NCBI GenBank assembly: GCA_020160955.1
Contig: JAIUOX010000014.1
Location: 1 to 57,963 of the forward strand
Reading direction: 5' to 3'
Source of the DNA: Pseudomonadota bacterium
GTDB taxonomy: Bacteria > Pseudomonadota > Alphaproteobacteria > Reyranellales > Reyranellaceae
DNA length: 57,963 nt
Shown here: positions 24,722 through 33,257 of the stretch, piece by piece
Position numbering within the stretch: position 1 is the stretch's first letter
Layout of the letters: every line of letters begins with the position of its first letter
Made by a program: the position numbers and the translations under genes
The notes under the pieces: generated by a model
What the model was told of the DNA's origin: nothing
Seen by the model: only the letters and a program-made list of their open reading frames with translations
Databases searched by the model: none

Positions 24722-26365
24722 GTGAGGCCGGCCGGCAAGGGCCCCCTCGACTCGCTGTACTTCGACTACCCGGTGTTCGCCGCCCGCGCGGTCCCGGAGC
24801 AGGCCGGCGTCGCGACGCGCCACGACGTGGTGATCGCCGGTGCCGGGCCGGTCGGCATGGCGGCGGCGCTCACGCTGGCCCGCTACGGCGTCCGCAGCGT
24901 CCTGCTGGACCGCAAGGAAACCTTCAACGACGGCAGCCGCGCCATCTGCCTCGCGCGACCGAGCCTGCAGATCCTGCAGCGCATCGGCGCGGTCGAGCCG
25001 TTCGTCGCCAAGGCGCTGGGCTGGCGCCACGGCCAGAGCTTCTACCGCGGCGAGCGGATCTTCCGGCTGGAGATGCCGCACGGCGACCACGAAAAGTACC
25101 TGCCGATGTACAACCTGCAACAGCAGTACATCGAGCAGTACCTGTGGGACGCCATCGCGCGGTGCCCCCTGGTCGACGCCCGCTGGCAGAGCGAGGTCAC
25201 GGCCCTGCGGCGGGACGACGACGGCATCACGCTCGACATCGCCACGCCGACCGGCGACTACGCGTTGCGCGGCCGCTACCTGCTGGCCGCCGACGGGGCG
25301 CGCAGCCCGGTCCGCGGCATGTTGGGCCTGCGGCTGGCCGGCGAGAACTTCGAGGGCCGCTACGTCATCGCCGACGTGCGCATGCGGCACGACTTCCCGA
25401 CCGAGCGGCGGGCCTTCTTCGAACCGGCCGGCAATCCCGGCGGCACGGTGCTGATCCACAAGCAGCCCGACGACATCTGGCGCGTCGACTACCAGCTGCG
25501 CGAGGGCGAGAGCGAGGCCGAGGCGCTGCGCGAGGACAACATCCGCCGGCGCGTGCAGGCGATCCTCGCCGACATCGGCCACGACGGTCCATGGGAACTC
25601 GAGTGGTGGAGCGTCTACACCGCCAACACGCTGTGCCTCGACGACTACCGCCATGGGCCGGTGTTCTTCATCGGCGACAGCGCCCACATCGTGCCGATCT
25701 TCGGCGTGCGCGGGCTGAACAACGGGCTGGCCGACGCCCACAACATCGGCTGGAAGCTGGCCTACGTGCTGCAGGGCCGCGCCGCGCCCGGCCTGCTCGA
25801 CAGCTATTCGCCGGAGCGCCGCGGCGCCACGCTCGACGTCTTCGCCAACGCCTCCAAGAGCGCCCGCTTCATGACGCCGCCGACGCGCGGCTGGAAGCTG
25901 GCGCGTGCCGCCGCGCTGTCGCTGGCGGTGAAGCACGACTTCACGCGGCCGCTCGCCAACCCGCGCCAGATGCAGGCCTTCGTCTACCCGCCGGGACCGC
26001 TGACCCTGCACCCCGAGCGCGACGCCGCGTTCGCCGGCGGCCCGACGATCGGCAGCGCGGCGCCCAACGTGCGCCTCGCCGACGGCGACTTCCTGCTCGA
26101 CCGGGCGGGCGACGGCTTCACCGGCCTGCTGTTCGCTGGCGAGGCCGGCGACACGCGCGCCGCCGACCTGTTCGCCGCGCTCGGCAGCCTCGATCCCGGC
26201 TTCACCGGCATCGTGGCGAGCGGACCGGCGCTGGCGGTCTACGGCGCCGAGCCGGGATCGTTCTACCTGCTGCGGCCGGATCTCCACGTCGCCGCGCGCT
26301 GGCGCAAGGCCGACGCCGCCGAGATCCGGGCCGCGCTGGCCACCTGCCTGGGAGCCGCGACATGA
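24722..26365 (+). CDS. FAD-dependent aromatic-type monooxygenase (PheA/TfdB/MhpA group)
   Basis: The 547-residue flavoprotein begins with a short leader, then VVIAGAGPVGMAAALTLARYG (GxGxxG at 40-45), the SRAICLARPSLQILQRIG active-site region and GPVFFIGDSAHIVPIFGVRGLNNGLADA, a variant of the GD-AH motif near residue 318. The C-terminal 170 residues look like the thioredoxin-like domain of phenol hydroxylase relatives. It probably hydroxylates an aromatic ring using NAD(P)H and O2. The start is GTG 24722 with gaggcgacc upstream. It overlaps by 4 bases a DUF2783 gene, a common partner of this subfamily. Confidence 0.8.
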   Translation: MRPAGKGPLDSLYFDYPVFAARAVPEQAGVATRHDVVIAGAGPVGMAAALTLARYGVRSVLLDRKETFNDGSRAICLARPSLQILQRIGAVEPFVAKALGWRHGQSFYRGERIFRLEMPHGDHEKYLPMYNLQQQYIEQYLWDAIARCPLVDARWQSEVTALRRDDDGITLDIATPTGDYALRGRYLLAADGARSPVRGMLGLRLAGENFEGRYVIADVRMRHDFPTERRAFFEPAGNPGGTVLIHKQPDDIWRVDYQLREGESEAEALREDNIRRRVQAILADIGHDGPWELEWWSVYTANTLCLDDYRHGPVFFIGDSAHIVPIFGVRGLNNGLADAHNIGWKLAYVLQGRAAPGLLDSYSPERRGATLDVFANASKSARFMTPPTRGWKLARAAALSLAVKHDFTRPLANPRQMQAFVYPPGPLTLHPERDAAFAGGPTIGSAAPNVRLADGDFLLDRAGDGFTGLLFAGEAGDTRAADLFAALGSLDPGFTGIVASGPALAVYGAEPGSFYLLRPDLHVAARWRKADAAEIRAALATCLGAAT

Positions 26366-26538
26366 GCGCCACGCCGGAGCAACTGGAGCGCATGTACGAG
26401 GCGTTGGCGGTCGCGATCGACCGCGCCGGGCCGGACGACGAGGCGCTGTTCCTCGCCCGCCTCGCGCTGGCGCTGGGCAACGCGCTCGGCGACCCCGAGG
26501 CCTTCGAGGCAGCGCTGGCGATCGCGCTCGACGCCTAG
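26362..26538 (+). CDS. DUF2783 small protein
   Basis: This is a 58-residue, all-helical acidic protein (LERMYEALAVAIDRAG, FLARLALALGNALGD). It matches the short DUF2783 proteins found next to FAD monooxygenases. ATG 26362 overlaps the monooxygenase stop (ATGA), so it is co-translated and may be an accessory subunit. Its TAG stop shares a CTAG with the convergent tctA stop. Confidence 0.78.
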   Translation: MSATPEQLERMYEALAVAIDRAGPDDEALFLARLALALGNALGDPEAFEAALAIALDA

Positions 26539-28022
26539 GACGCCGCCGCGCCGCGGCGCTTCGGCCACAGGCCGGCGACCAGCAGGATCACCGCGACGAT
26601 GGCGAAGCCGGTCGACAGCTTGCTGTGGAAGAAGATCGTCGGATCGCCGTCCGAGATCGCCAGCGCCTGCCGCACCGAGCGTTCGAAGATCGGGCCCAGC
26701 ACGTAGGCCAGGATGACGATGCCGAGGTCGAAGCCATGCCGGCGCAGGCCGTAGCCGATGAAGCCGAACGCCACGGCGATCGCCACGTCGACCGGGTTGT
26801 TGCTCGAGGAATAGACGCCGATCAGGCAGACCACGAGGATCATCGGCGTCAGGTACGCCCGCGGCACCTGCAGGATGCGCACGAACAGGCCGATCAGCGG
26901 CAGGTTGAGGATCAGCAGCATCACGTTGCCGATGTACATGCTGGCGACCACGCCCCAGAAGACCTGCGGCTGGCGCTCGAGGATGGTCGGGCCCGGCGTG
27001 ACGCCGTGGATGATGAAGGCGCCGAGCAGCAGCGCGGTGATGGCGTTGGCCGGGATGCCCATGCAGAGCAGCGGCACGAAGGCGCCGGCGGTGCCGGCGT
27101 TGTTGGCCGATTCCGGCCCCGCGACGCCCTCGACGGCACCCTTGCCGAATTCCTCGGGGTTCTTGGAGAGCTTGCGCTCCATGCCGTAGGACAGGAACGA
27201 GGCCAGCACCGCGCCGCCGCCCGGCAGCAGCCCGACCAGGAAGCCCATCACGGTGCCGCGCACCACCGGTCCGACCGAGCGCCGCGCTTCCTCGCGCGAC
27301 GGCAGGAAGCCCAGCACGCCGGTCGGCGCCGGCAGGACCTTCATCTCCTCCGCCGTCTGGCGCGCCATGAACAGCACCTCGGACAGCCCGAACAGGCCGA
27401 TCGCCAGCGGCACGAGGTTGACGCCGTCGCCCAGCGCGACGATCCCGAAGGTCAGCCGCGGCGTCATGTTGATCGGGTCGCTGCCGATCGTGCCGAGCAG
27501 CAGGCCGAACGCCGCCATCAGGAGGGCGCGCGCCAGCGAGCCCGACGACATGTAGGTCACCATCGTCAGGCCGGCCAGCATCAGCATGGCGTACTCGGCC
27601 GGGCCGAAGGCCAGCACCAGCTCGGCCAGCGGCGGCGACAGGAAGGAGATGCCGATCACGCCCACCGTGCCGGCGAAGAACGAGCCGAGGCCGGCGATGC
27701 CGAGCGCCGCGCCGGCGCGGCCCTTGCGCGCCATCTCGTAGCCGTCGAGACAGGTCACCACCGACGAGGCCTCGCCCGGGATGCGCATCAGCACCGAGGT
27801 CACGGTGCCGCCGTAGGCCACGCCGTAGTAGATGCCCGACAGCATGATGATCGCCGAGGTCACCTCCATCTTGAAGGTGATCGGCAGCAGGATGGCGATG
27901 GTGGTGAGCGGCCCCAGCCCGGGCAGGATGCCGACCACCGTGCCGAGCAGCACGCCGACGAAGCAGTAGAAGAGGTTGTCGGCCGACAGCGTGACGGCGA
28001 AGCCTTGCAGCAGCGCTTCCAT
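26535..28022 (-). CDS. tctA: Tripartite tricarboxylate transporter large permease TctA
   Basis: This 495-residue membrane protein has about 10-12 helices and is the transporting subunit of a TTT (Bug) secondary importer for carboxylates such as citrate or aromatic acids. Family marks are VGVLLGTVVGILPGLGPLTTIAILLP near the N-terminus, SGIYYGVAYGGTVTSVLMRIPGE and GFLVGLLPGGGAVLASFLSYG, the two glycine-rich repeats typical of TctA. It follows tctB by 9 bases. The length is normal. The cargo cannot be read from the permease. Confidence 0.95.
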   Translation of the reverse strand: MEALLQGFAVTLSADNLFYCFVGVLLGTVVGILPGLGPLTTIAILLPITFKMEVTSAIIMLSGIYYGVAYGGTVTSVLMRIPGEASSVVTCLDGYEMARKGRAGAALGIAGLGSFFAGTVGVIGISFLSPPLAELVLAFGPAEYAMLMLAGLTMVTYMSSGSLARALLMAAFGLLLGTIGSDPINMTPRLTFGIVALGDGVNLVPLAIGLFGLSEVLFMARQTAEEMKVLPAPTGVLGFLPSREEARRSVGPVVRGTVMGFLVGLLPGGGAVLASFLSYGMERKLSKNPEEFGKGAVEGVAGPESANNAGTAGAFVPLLCMGIPANAITALLLGAFIIHGVTPGPTILERQPQVFWGVVASMYIGNVMLLILNLPLIGLFVRILQVPRAYLTPMILVVCLIGVYSSSNNPVDVAIAVAFGFIGYGLRRHGFDLGIVILAYVLGPIFERSVRQALAISDGDPTIFFHSKLSTGFAIVAVILLVAGLWPKRRGAAAS

Positions 28023-28031
28023 CGGGCCGCC

Positions 28032-28523
28032 TCAGCGCACGAGGCTGTAGAAGGCGCGCTCGACCGGCCCCTCGGGCAGGTCGACGCGCAGCAGCCAGCC
28101 GAAGCAGACCAGCCCGACCGCGGCGCAGGCGACGCCGTAGCCCAGCGCCTTCGCCCACGACTGGCGCTCGGCGAAGCGCACGATCACCACCGACACCGCG
28201 ACCGCCGTGGCGACGAAGCCGGCGAAGGCCGAGCCGACGGCCAGCAGGACCAGGGCCGCGACGTAGAGCGCGAAGGTGCGGCGGGTCTCCGCCGACTCGG
28301 CGACCGCGGCGGCATCGCCCTCCTCGGTCTCGCCAGCCTTGCCCGGCGACACCAGGACCAGCAGCGACAGCGCCACGCAGAGGCCGGCCACCAGCTGCGG
28401 GAAGAAGCCGGCGCCCGGCCCGTCGAAGCCCCAGCTGTCGAGCCGCGAGGCCTGCCACAGGCCGACGAGGGCGGCCGCCAGCAATCCCAGCGTGGCCAGC
28501 CGCGTGCCGCCCAGCCGGCTCAT
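28032..28523 (-). CDS. tctB: Tripartite tricarboxylate transporter small permease TctB
   Basis: The 163-residue protein has four hydrophobic helices and the TctB-type start LATLGLLAAALVGLWQASRL followed by GFFPQLVAGLCVALSLLVLV. A charged cytoplasmic loop (GKAGETEEGDAAA) lies in the middle. ATG 28523 overlaps the tctC stop by 4 bases, giving the order tctC-tctB-tctA. It pairs with TctA to form the membrane complex. Confidence 0.9.
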   Translation of the reverse strand: MSRLGGTRLATLGLLAAALVGLWQASRLDSWGFDGPGAGFFPQLVAGLCVALSLLVLVSPGKAGETEEGDAAAVAESAETRRTFALYVAALVLLAVGSAFAGFVATAVAVSVVIVRFAERQSWAKALGYGVACAAVGLVCFGWLLRVDLPEGPVERAFYSLVR

Positions 28524-29488
28524 GCCGGCTTCTTGGCCATGCCGGTGTCCTTCAGGATCGGCACCAGTTCGCCCTCGATCTTCTTGAGCAGCGCGGCGTA
28601 GGCCTTGCCGTCGCGCCAGATCGGCTCGATGCCGAGATTGTCGATCTGCTTGCGCACGCTCTCCTCGGCCATGCAGTCGGCCAGCGCCTTCTCCATGCGG
28701 TCGCGGATCGCCGGCTCGACGCCGGTCGGGTAGGCATAGCCGAACGGGCCGTTGCTGACCGCGTCGTAGCCCATCTCGCGCAGCGTCTTGACGTCGGGAT
28801 AGTACGGCCAGCGCGCCTCGGCCGCCGAGGCGAGGAAGCGCAGCTTGCCGGCCTCGATCTGCGGCCGCATCTCGGCCACGGTCTGGATCACCGCATCGAC
28901 GTGCCCGCCGATCGCCGCCGTCACCGACTCGACGCCGCCCGGAAACACCACCCAGCGCAGCTTGGCGCCGGAGAGCTTGGCCAGCTGGAACATCGCCACG
29001 ACGTTGGTGACGTTGTTGGAACTGTAGGTCAGCTGCTTCTGCTTGCCCTGCGCCACCAGGTCCTCGATCGACTTGATCGGCCCGTCGGCGCGCGCCCCGA
29101 TGCCGTAGCGCAGCGCCGCGACCTGGCCCAGCACGTCGAACGCCTTCCACGGGTCGTAGGTCACGTTCATCATGTTGGGCACGGCGACGTGGCTCGAGAT
29201 CGCCACCAGGCCGAAGGTGTGACCGTCCGGCGCGGACTGGGCCAGCGTGGTCGGCCCGAGCGCCCCGGCGCCGCCCACCACGTTCTTCACGATCACGGTC
29301 GCGCCCAGCCGCTTCTCCAGCGCCTGCGCCAGGATGCGCGCCGTCAGGTCGGTCGAGGCGCCGGCCGCGTTGGGATTGATCAGGGTGATCTCGCGCGACG
29401 GCCACTTGGACGACTGGGCCAGCGCGGGTGCGGCGACGGCGGAGGCCGCGACGGCAACGCCACCTTTCAGGATCGTTCTACGACGCAT
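28520..29488 (-). CDS. tctC: Tripartite tricarboxylate transporter substrate-binding protein TctC (Bug family)
   Basis: This 322-residue periplasmic binding protein starts with a twin-arginine-like signal (RRRTILKGGVAVAASAVAAPALAQ). The mature protein begins WPSREITLINPNAAGASTDLTAR, the Bug-family ligand loop, and continues with VIVKNVVGGAGALGPTTLAQ. It captures a carboxylated ligand and hands it to TctAB. ATG 29488 has gggaggaag just upstream, the best ribosome site of the operon. Ligand identity is unknown. Confidence 0.93.
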   Translation of the reverse strand: MRRRTILKGGVAVAASAVAAPALAQSSKWPSREITLINPNAAGASTDLTARILAQALEKRLGATVIVKNVVGGAGALGPTTLAQSAPDGHTFGLVAISSHVAVPNMMNVTYDPWKAFDVLGQVAALRYGIGARADGPIKSIEDLVAQGKQKQLTYSSNNVTNVVAMFQLAKLSGAKLRWVVFPGGVESVTAAIGGHVDAVIQTVAEMRPQIEAGKLRFLASAAEARWPYYPDVKTLREMGYDAVSNGPFGYAYPTGVEPAIRDRMEKALADCMAEESVRKQIDNLGIEPIWRDGKAYAALLKKIEGELVPILKDTGMAKKPA

Positions 29489-29613
29489 CTGTCTTCCTCC
29501 CGGGCTTTTCTTCCGTCCTTGATGCCGCTTCGACAGAGCCTATGCAATGGCCAACAGCGAAACGGCGGCGGCTTGTGAGACCGACATTCCGTCCCCTATG
29601 GTTGCGGCCGGCG

Positions 29614-31263
29614 ATGTTTCCGCTCGGTTCCAACTATCCCGTCCGCGGACCGACCCCGGTCACCTGGACCATCATCGCGCTGTGCGGCGGCATCGCCCTG
29701 CTGCAGGCGCTGCAGGACCCGCCGTTCGCCACCGCGACGCTGCTGCGCTTCGGCGTCACGCCGGCCCTGGTGACGTTCGACCTGTGGCCGTGGAACGCCG
29801 ACAGCCCGCACATCCTGCTGACGCTGGTCTCGTCGCTCTTCGTCCATGCGAGCCTGTGGCACGTCGTCGGCAACATGCTGTTCTTCCATTGCTTCAGCCA
29901 GCCGGTCGAACTGCTGATGGGCTCGTGGCGCTATGCCCTGTTCTTCGTGGGCTGCGGCGTGGCCGGCGGCCTCGGTCACGCGCTGGCCAACCCGTCGAGC
30001 GCGGTGCCGGTGGTCGGCGCGAGCGGCGCGGTCGCCGGCGTGCTGGCGGCGCACGCGGTCCTGCTGCCGTGGACCCGCATCCGGGTGCGCGCCTCGCTGA
30101 CCGGTTCGGACACCCTGCCCGCCTGGGTGTTCCTCGCCGCCTGGACCGCGCTGCAGGCGGTGCCGGCCCTCGACATGGCCAGCCCCGTCGCCTGGATGGC
30201 CCATGTCGGCGGCGTCGTCGCGGGCCTGCTGCTCGCGCCGCTGTTCAGCCGGCCCGGCGTGCTGGTGATGGCGCCGACGCCCGGGACCGACGACGCGACG
30301 GAGCACGGGCCGGGCATCAGAGTGGCGACCCTGCCGGCCGCGCTGCTGGCCGGGCTGCTGGTCGCCGGCGCCTGGGCATGGCTGGCCGGCCTGCAGCAGC
30401 GCGCCGCGCCCGACATCGTGCTGGCCGCCAAGCGGGTGATCGCCCGCCATCGCGTGGCCGGCCTCGTCGTGCCGCGCCAACCCGACTCGGCGCTGGCTCT
30501 CTACCGCGAGGCGGCGGCCGGCAACCCCTACGCCGCGCTCGAGTTGGCCCGCGCGCTCGACCGGGGCGGCGGCCTGCCGACGGACCGCGCCGAGGCGGTG
30601 CGCTGGTATGCCCAGGCGGCCGAGGCCGGGATCGACGAGGCACGGTTCGCCTACGCCGTCGCGCTGCTCGACGGCGACACCGTTGCGCGGGACAGCGAGC
30701 GCGGGCTGGCGATGTTGCGCCTGCTGGCGCGCGGCAACGCGCCCGCCGCCCAGGCCGAGCTCGCGCGCCGCCTCGAGACCGGGACGGCGACCACCGCGGC
30801 AGACCCCGTCGAGGCGGCCCAGGCGTACCGCGCGCTCTGCAATGCCGAAGGCGGCGGCACGCGCGACCGCAAGGCGGCGCTGCAGGCCTGCACGCGCCTC
30901 GCGCTGATGCTGTTCGCGGGCAAGGGCGTACCGGCCGACCGCGACGAGGCCATCCGGCTGCTCGAGCGCGCCGCCGCCCAGAACTACCCGCCGGCGCAGA
31001 ACGCGCTCGGACTCTGGCTCGCGGCGGACGATCCGGAGGCCACCGAGTTCGACGACAAGGTGCGCCCGGGCGACAGCCGCGCGCGCGGCCTGTTCCTGAT
31101 GGCCGCGATCGCCCGCGACCCCGACGGCATGTACGACGTCGCCCGGATCGAGGAACGCCGGCCCGGTCCGTTCCCGATGTCCGACGCCGACAAGCGCACC
31201 TGGTACGAGCGCAGCGCCGCCGCCGGCAACGCCCGTGCGGCCCAGCGGCTGCAATCTCCCTGA
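29614..31263 (+). CDS. Rhomboid intramembrane serine protease fused to Sel1-like repeats
   Basis: The protein has about 549 residues from ATG 29614. Residues 1-215 are a six-helix rhomboid domain: SLFVHASLWHVVGNMLFFH (TM2), VVGASGAVAGVLAAH with catalytic S137, and WMAHVGGVVAGLL with catalytic H197. After another helix (about 230-255), residues 280-549 contain Sel1-like helical repeats (ALALYREAAAGNPYAALELARAL, AVRWYAQAAEAGIDEARFAYAVAL, AIRLLERAAAQNYPPAQNALGLWL, YERSAAAGNARAAQRL). Repeats probably sit in the periplasm or cytosol and bind partners. No ribosome site supports the start, and ATG 29542 is an alternative. It is divergent from tctC. Confidence 0.8.
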   Translation: MFPLGSNYPVRGPTPVTWTIIALCGGIALLQALQDPPFATATLLRFGVTPALVTFDLWPWNADSPHILLTLVSSLFVHASLWHVVGNMLFFHCFSQPVELLMGSWRYALFFVGCGVAGGLGHALANPSSAVPVVGASGAVAGVLAAHAVLLPWTRIRVRASLTGSDTLPAWVFLAAWTALQAVPALDMASPVAWMAHVGGVVAGLLLAPLFSRPGVLVMAPTPGTDDATEHGPGIRVATLPAALLAGLLVAGAWAWLAGLQQRAAPDIVLAAKRVIARHRVAGLVVPRQPDSALALYREAAAGNPYAALELARALDRGGGLPTDRAEAVRWYAQAAEAGIDEARFAYAVALLDGDTVARDSERGLAMLRLLARGNAPAAQAELARRLETGTATTAADPVEAAQAYRALCNAEGGGTRDRKAALQACTRLALMLFAGKGVPADRDEAIRLLERAAAQNYPPAQNALGLWLAADDPEATEFDDKVRPGDSRARGLFLMAAIARDPDGMYDVARIEERRPGPFPMSDADKRTWYERSAAAGNARAAQRLQSP

Positions 31264-31267
31264 CGCC

Positions 31268-31531
31268 TCAGTCGGATATCGTGAAGCCGCCGCGCCGCAG
31301 GATCGCCTTGAGCTCCGGGATGCCCTCGTCGTAGCGGCCCTGCTGGCAACGATGCAGCGCCAATTCGGCCCGCGCCTTGTGACCGTCGTGGTGGAAGGTC
31401 CAGTGCTGGTCGTAGCGTGCCCAGGTGTTGAACAGGCGCGTGCACTCGGCGAGCCGTTCCGGCGAGGCCGGGGGCGCCGACGCGCAGGCACCGACCAGAA
31501 GCACCAGCGCCAAGCGGCGGTGCCCGGTCAT
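31268..31531 (-). CDS. Small lipoprotein, last gene of the nar operon
   Basis: This 87-residue protein starts RRLALVLLVGACASAPP, a short lipoprotein signal with lipobox VGAC. The rest looks like one TPR-type helical hairpin (ARAELALHRCQQGRYDEGIPELKAILRRGG). I recognise no named family. It begins 10 bases after the DUF2478 stop on the same strand and ends 4 bases from the convergent rhomboid stop. It may belong to the nar transcript only by position. Confidence 0.65.
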   Translation of the reverse strand: MTGHRRLALVLLVGACASAPPASPERLAECTRLFNTWARYDQHWTFHHDGHKARAELALHRCQQGRYDEGIPELKAILRRGGFTISD

Positions 31532-31541
31532 GGCGCCGGCC

Positions 31542-32105
31542 TTACGCAGGCACGGCGCGGTCGCCCGCGCCCGGCTGGGGGTGTGGCTCCAGCAGGCCGT
31601 GCCCGGCCAGCCAGCCGGCCAGCGCCGCCTCACCGACCGGCAACTCGACGGCGAGCGGCCCGGCGAAGGCGCGAAACTGGTCGAGGTTGCGCATCGGCAC
31701 GCCGACCAGCACCGGGATGTCGCGCTCGACCGCCTCGGCGATGGCGTCGCGCAGCCCGCCGCCCTCGGCCTCGGTCTTGCCGAACTTGTTGATCACCAGC
31801 AGGCGCGGGGCGCCGCTACGCACGCCGGTCACCACGCTCTCCGCCAGCTCGGTCAGGAGAGCGACATCGAGCTTGCAGCCGCGCGCCTGGCGGCCGCGAT
31901 GCTCGGCGATCGGCGTGACGTCGCCGGTCGTCAGGTCCTCGATCAGCAGGTCGCAGGGATGGCGGTCGACCGCGTCGAGGATCGTGCACTGCAGGGCACC
32001 GGCCATCGTCACGCCGCGATCGCGCAGGCGCTCGACGGCGCGGGCGATCACCCGCTCCGGGTAGACTCCGTTGGCATAGACCAGCGCGGCGATCAGGGCA
32101 GTCAT
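31542..32105 (-). CDS. DUF2478 protein (degenerate P-loop NTPase-like)
   Basis: This 187-residue protein matches DUF2478: the opening LIAALVYANGVYPERVIARA, LRDRGVTMAGALQC, and the hallmark LLVINKFGKTEAEGGGLRDAI. The fold recalls small nucleotide-binding proteins of the THEP1 type, but the first loop lacks the Gly-Lys-Thr of a working P-loop. I believe the family often sits near molybdenum genes, which suits its place after narI and a PpiC gene. A role in cofactor supply or sensing is inference. It starts 21 bases after orf103. Confidence 0.72.
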   Translation of the reverse strand: MTALIAALVYANGVYPERVIARAVERLRDRGVTMAGALQCTILDAVDRHPCDLLIEDLTTGDVTPIAEHRGRQARGCKLDVALLTELAESVVTGVRSGAPRLLVINKFGKTEAEGGGLRDAIAEAVERDIPVLVGVPMRNLDQFRAFAGPLAVELPVGEAALAGWLAGHGLLEPHPQPGAGDRAVPA

Positions 32106-32126
32106 GTCGGCCTCCGTGGCTCGGGG

Positions 32127-32438
32127 TCAGTCGTGTGAACAGCAACCGGACGGGCCACCGCGATCGTGGCGCAGCGACCAGTGCAGCATGTGGCGCAGGC
32201 AGGTGGCAGCCGAATCGTCGGCGCGCTCCAGTGCCGTCATCAATCCCAGCCAGTCTTCGTCTCCGGCCAGCGCGGTGAAGCGGCCGACCGCGTGGACCGC
32301 GTAGTCAGACGCGCTCTCGCCGAACGCCTGGCCGACCGTCTCGATCTCGACCATTAGCGGCAGGTCGTCGAGGCCGAGCAGGGTCTCGGTGGCGAAGGTC
32401 TCGTCGCCGAGCCGGTCCAGCACCTGTCCGAGGAACAT
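32127..32438 (-). CDS. orf103: unknown nar-operon protein with a His/Cys tail
   Basis: This 103-residue acidic helical protein is not recognised. Residues 1-75 contain leucine-rich helices (LLGLDDLPLMVEIE, FTALAGDEDWLGLMTALE). The C-terminus groups possible metal ligands: C80, H83 and H86 (a C-x2-H-x2-H motif), H91, then C99, C100 and H102 in GCCSHD. This suggests a metal-binding or thiol function such as metal or cofactor delivery to nitrate reductase, but nothing proves it. It lies 9 bases after the PpiC gene and 21 before DUF2478, within the operon. GC and codon use match its neighbours. Confidence 0.7.
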   Translation of the reverse strand: MFLGQVLDRLGDETFATETLLGLDDLPLMVEIETVGQAFGESASDYAVHAVGRFTALAGDEDWLGLMTALERADDSAATCLRHMLHWSLRHDRGGPSGCCSHD

Positions 32439-32447
32439 CGCGGCCTC

Positions 32448-33257
32448 CTACTGGACCAGCGGGCCGCTGGCGGCGCCGAAATCGACACCGCCCAGCGTCG
32501 CCCGCCCGGCGAGGATCGCCACGTACTGGTGCAGCGCGCGGCGCTGCACGGCTTCCTCGAGGTAGTCGGCGATGCGCTCGCGCACCAGGTCGAACGGCAG
32601 GTCGCGGCCCTCGATGCGACGAGCGACGCGCACCACATGCAGGCCGTAGCGGCTCTCCACCGGCTGGGCGGCCACGGTGCCGACCGGCAGGCCCGGCAGC
32701 GCCGCCTCGAACTCCGCCACGGTCTGGCCCGGGCCGATCTGGCCCAGCGACCCGCCCTGCTTCGACGACGGGCAGGCCGAGTGGGCCTCGGCCAGGGCGG
32801 CGAAGCGCTCGGGATGGGCCTGCAGTTCGGCGACGATCGCCGCCGCGCGTTCGCCGGCTCCCTCGCCCTTCGGCAGCAGGATATGCGCCACCTCGAACAG
32901 CGTGGGCGAGTGGAAGCGGGCGCGATTGGCCTCGTAGTAGCGACGGCAGGCCGCCTCGTCGGCGCGCGGCACGACGACCTCGCGGTCGACCAGCGCGCGC
33001 AGGCGGGCTTCCTGCGGCGTCTCGCGGCGTCCCTCGGCATCCTCGAGCGGCTCGGCCTCGATGCCGAGGCGGTCGGCTTCCTGCCCCAGGAGCTCGCGCA
33101 GGGCGAGCGCCCGGGCGGCGAGGTCCCACGCGACATCGGGATCGGACGCCTCGTGGTGCTGGGTCTCGCGCGCGATGTCGGCCGACGCGATCGTCACGCC
33201 GTTGACGGTCACCGGCACGAACTTGCGGATCGGCCGTCGTGCCCGCGGCGCACTCAT
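32448..33257 (-). CDS. Parvulin-type peptidyl-prolyl isomerase of the nar operon
   Basis: The 269-residue protein has an N-terminal helical chaperone part (to about 115), then a parvulin domain: FEVAHILLPKG, FAALAEAHSACPSSKQGGSLG, FEAALPGLPVGTV and YGLHVVRVARRIEG. It has no signal peptide, so it acts in the cytoplasm. A PpiC gene after narGHJI also occurs in Pseudomonas aeruginosa, supporting a role in folding or cofactor loading of NarGH; the NifM maturation factor is a related case. ATG 33257 overlaps the narI stop by 4 bases. Confidence 0.85.
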   Translation of the reverse strand: MSAPRARRPIRKFVPVTVNGVTIASADIARETQHHEASDPDVAWDLAARALALRELLGQEADRLGIEAEPLEDAEGRRETPQEARLRALVDREVVVPRADEAACRRYYEANRARFHSPTLFEVAHILLPKGEGAGERAAAIVAELQAHPERFAALAEAHSACPSSKQGGSLGQIGPGQTVAEFEAALPGLPVGTVAAQPVESRYGLHVVRVARRIEGRDLPFDLVRERIADYLEEAVQRRALHQYVAILAGRATLGGVDFGAASGPLVQ

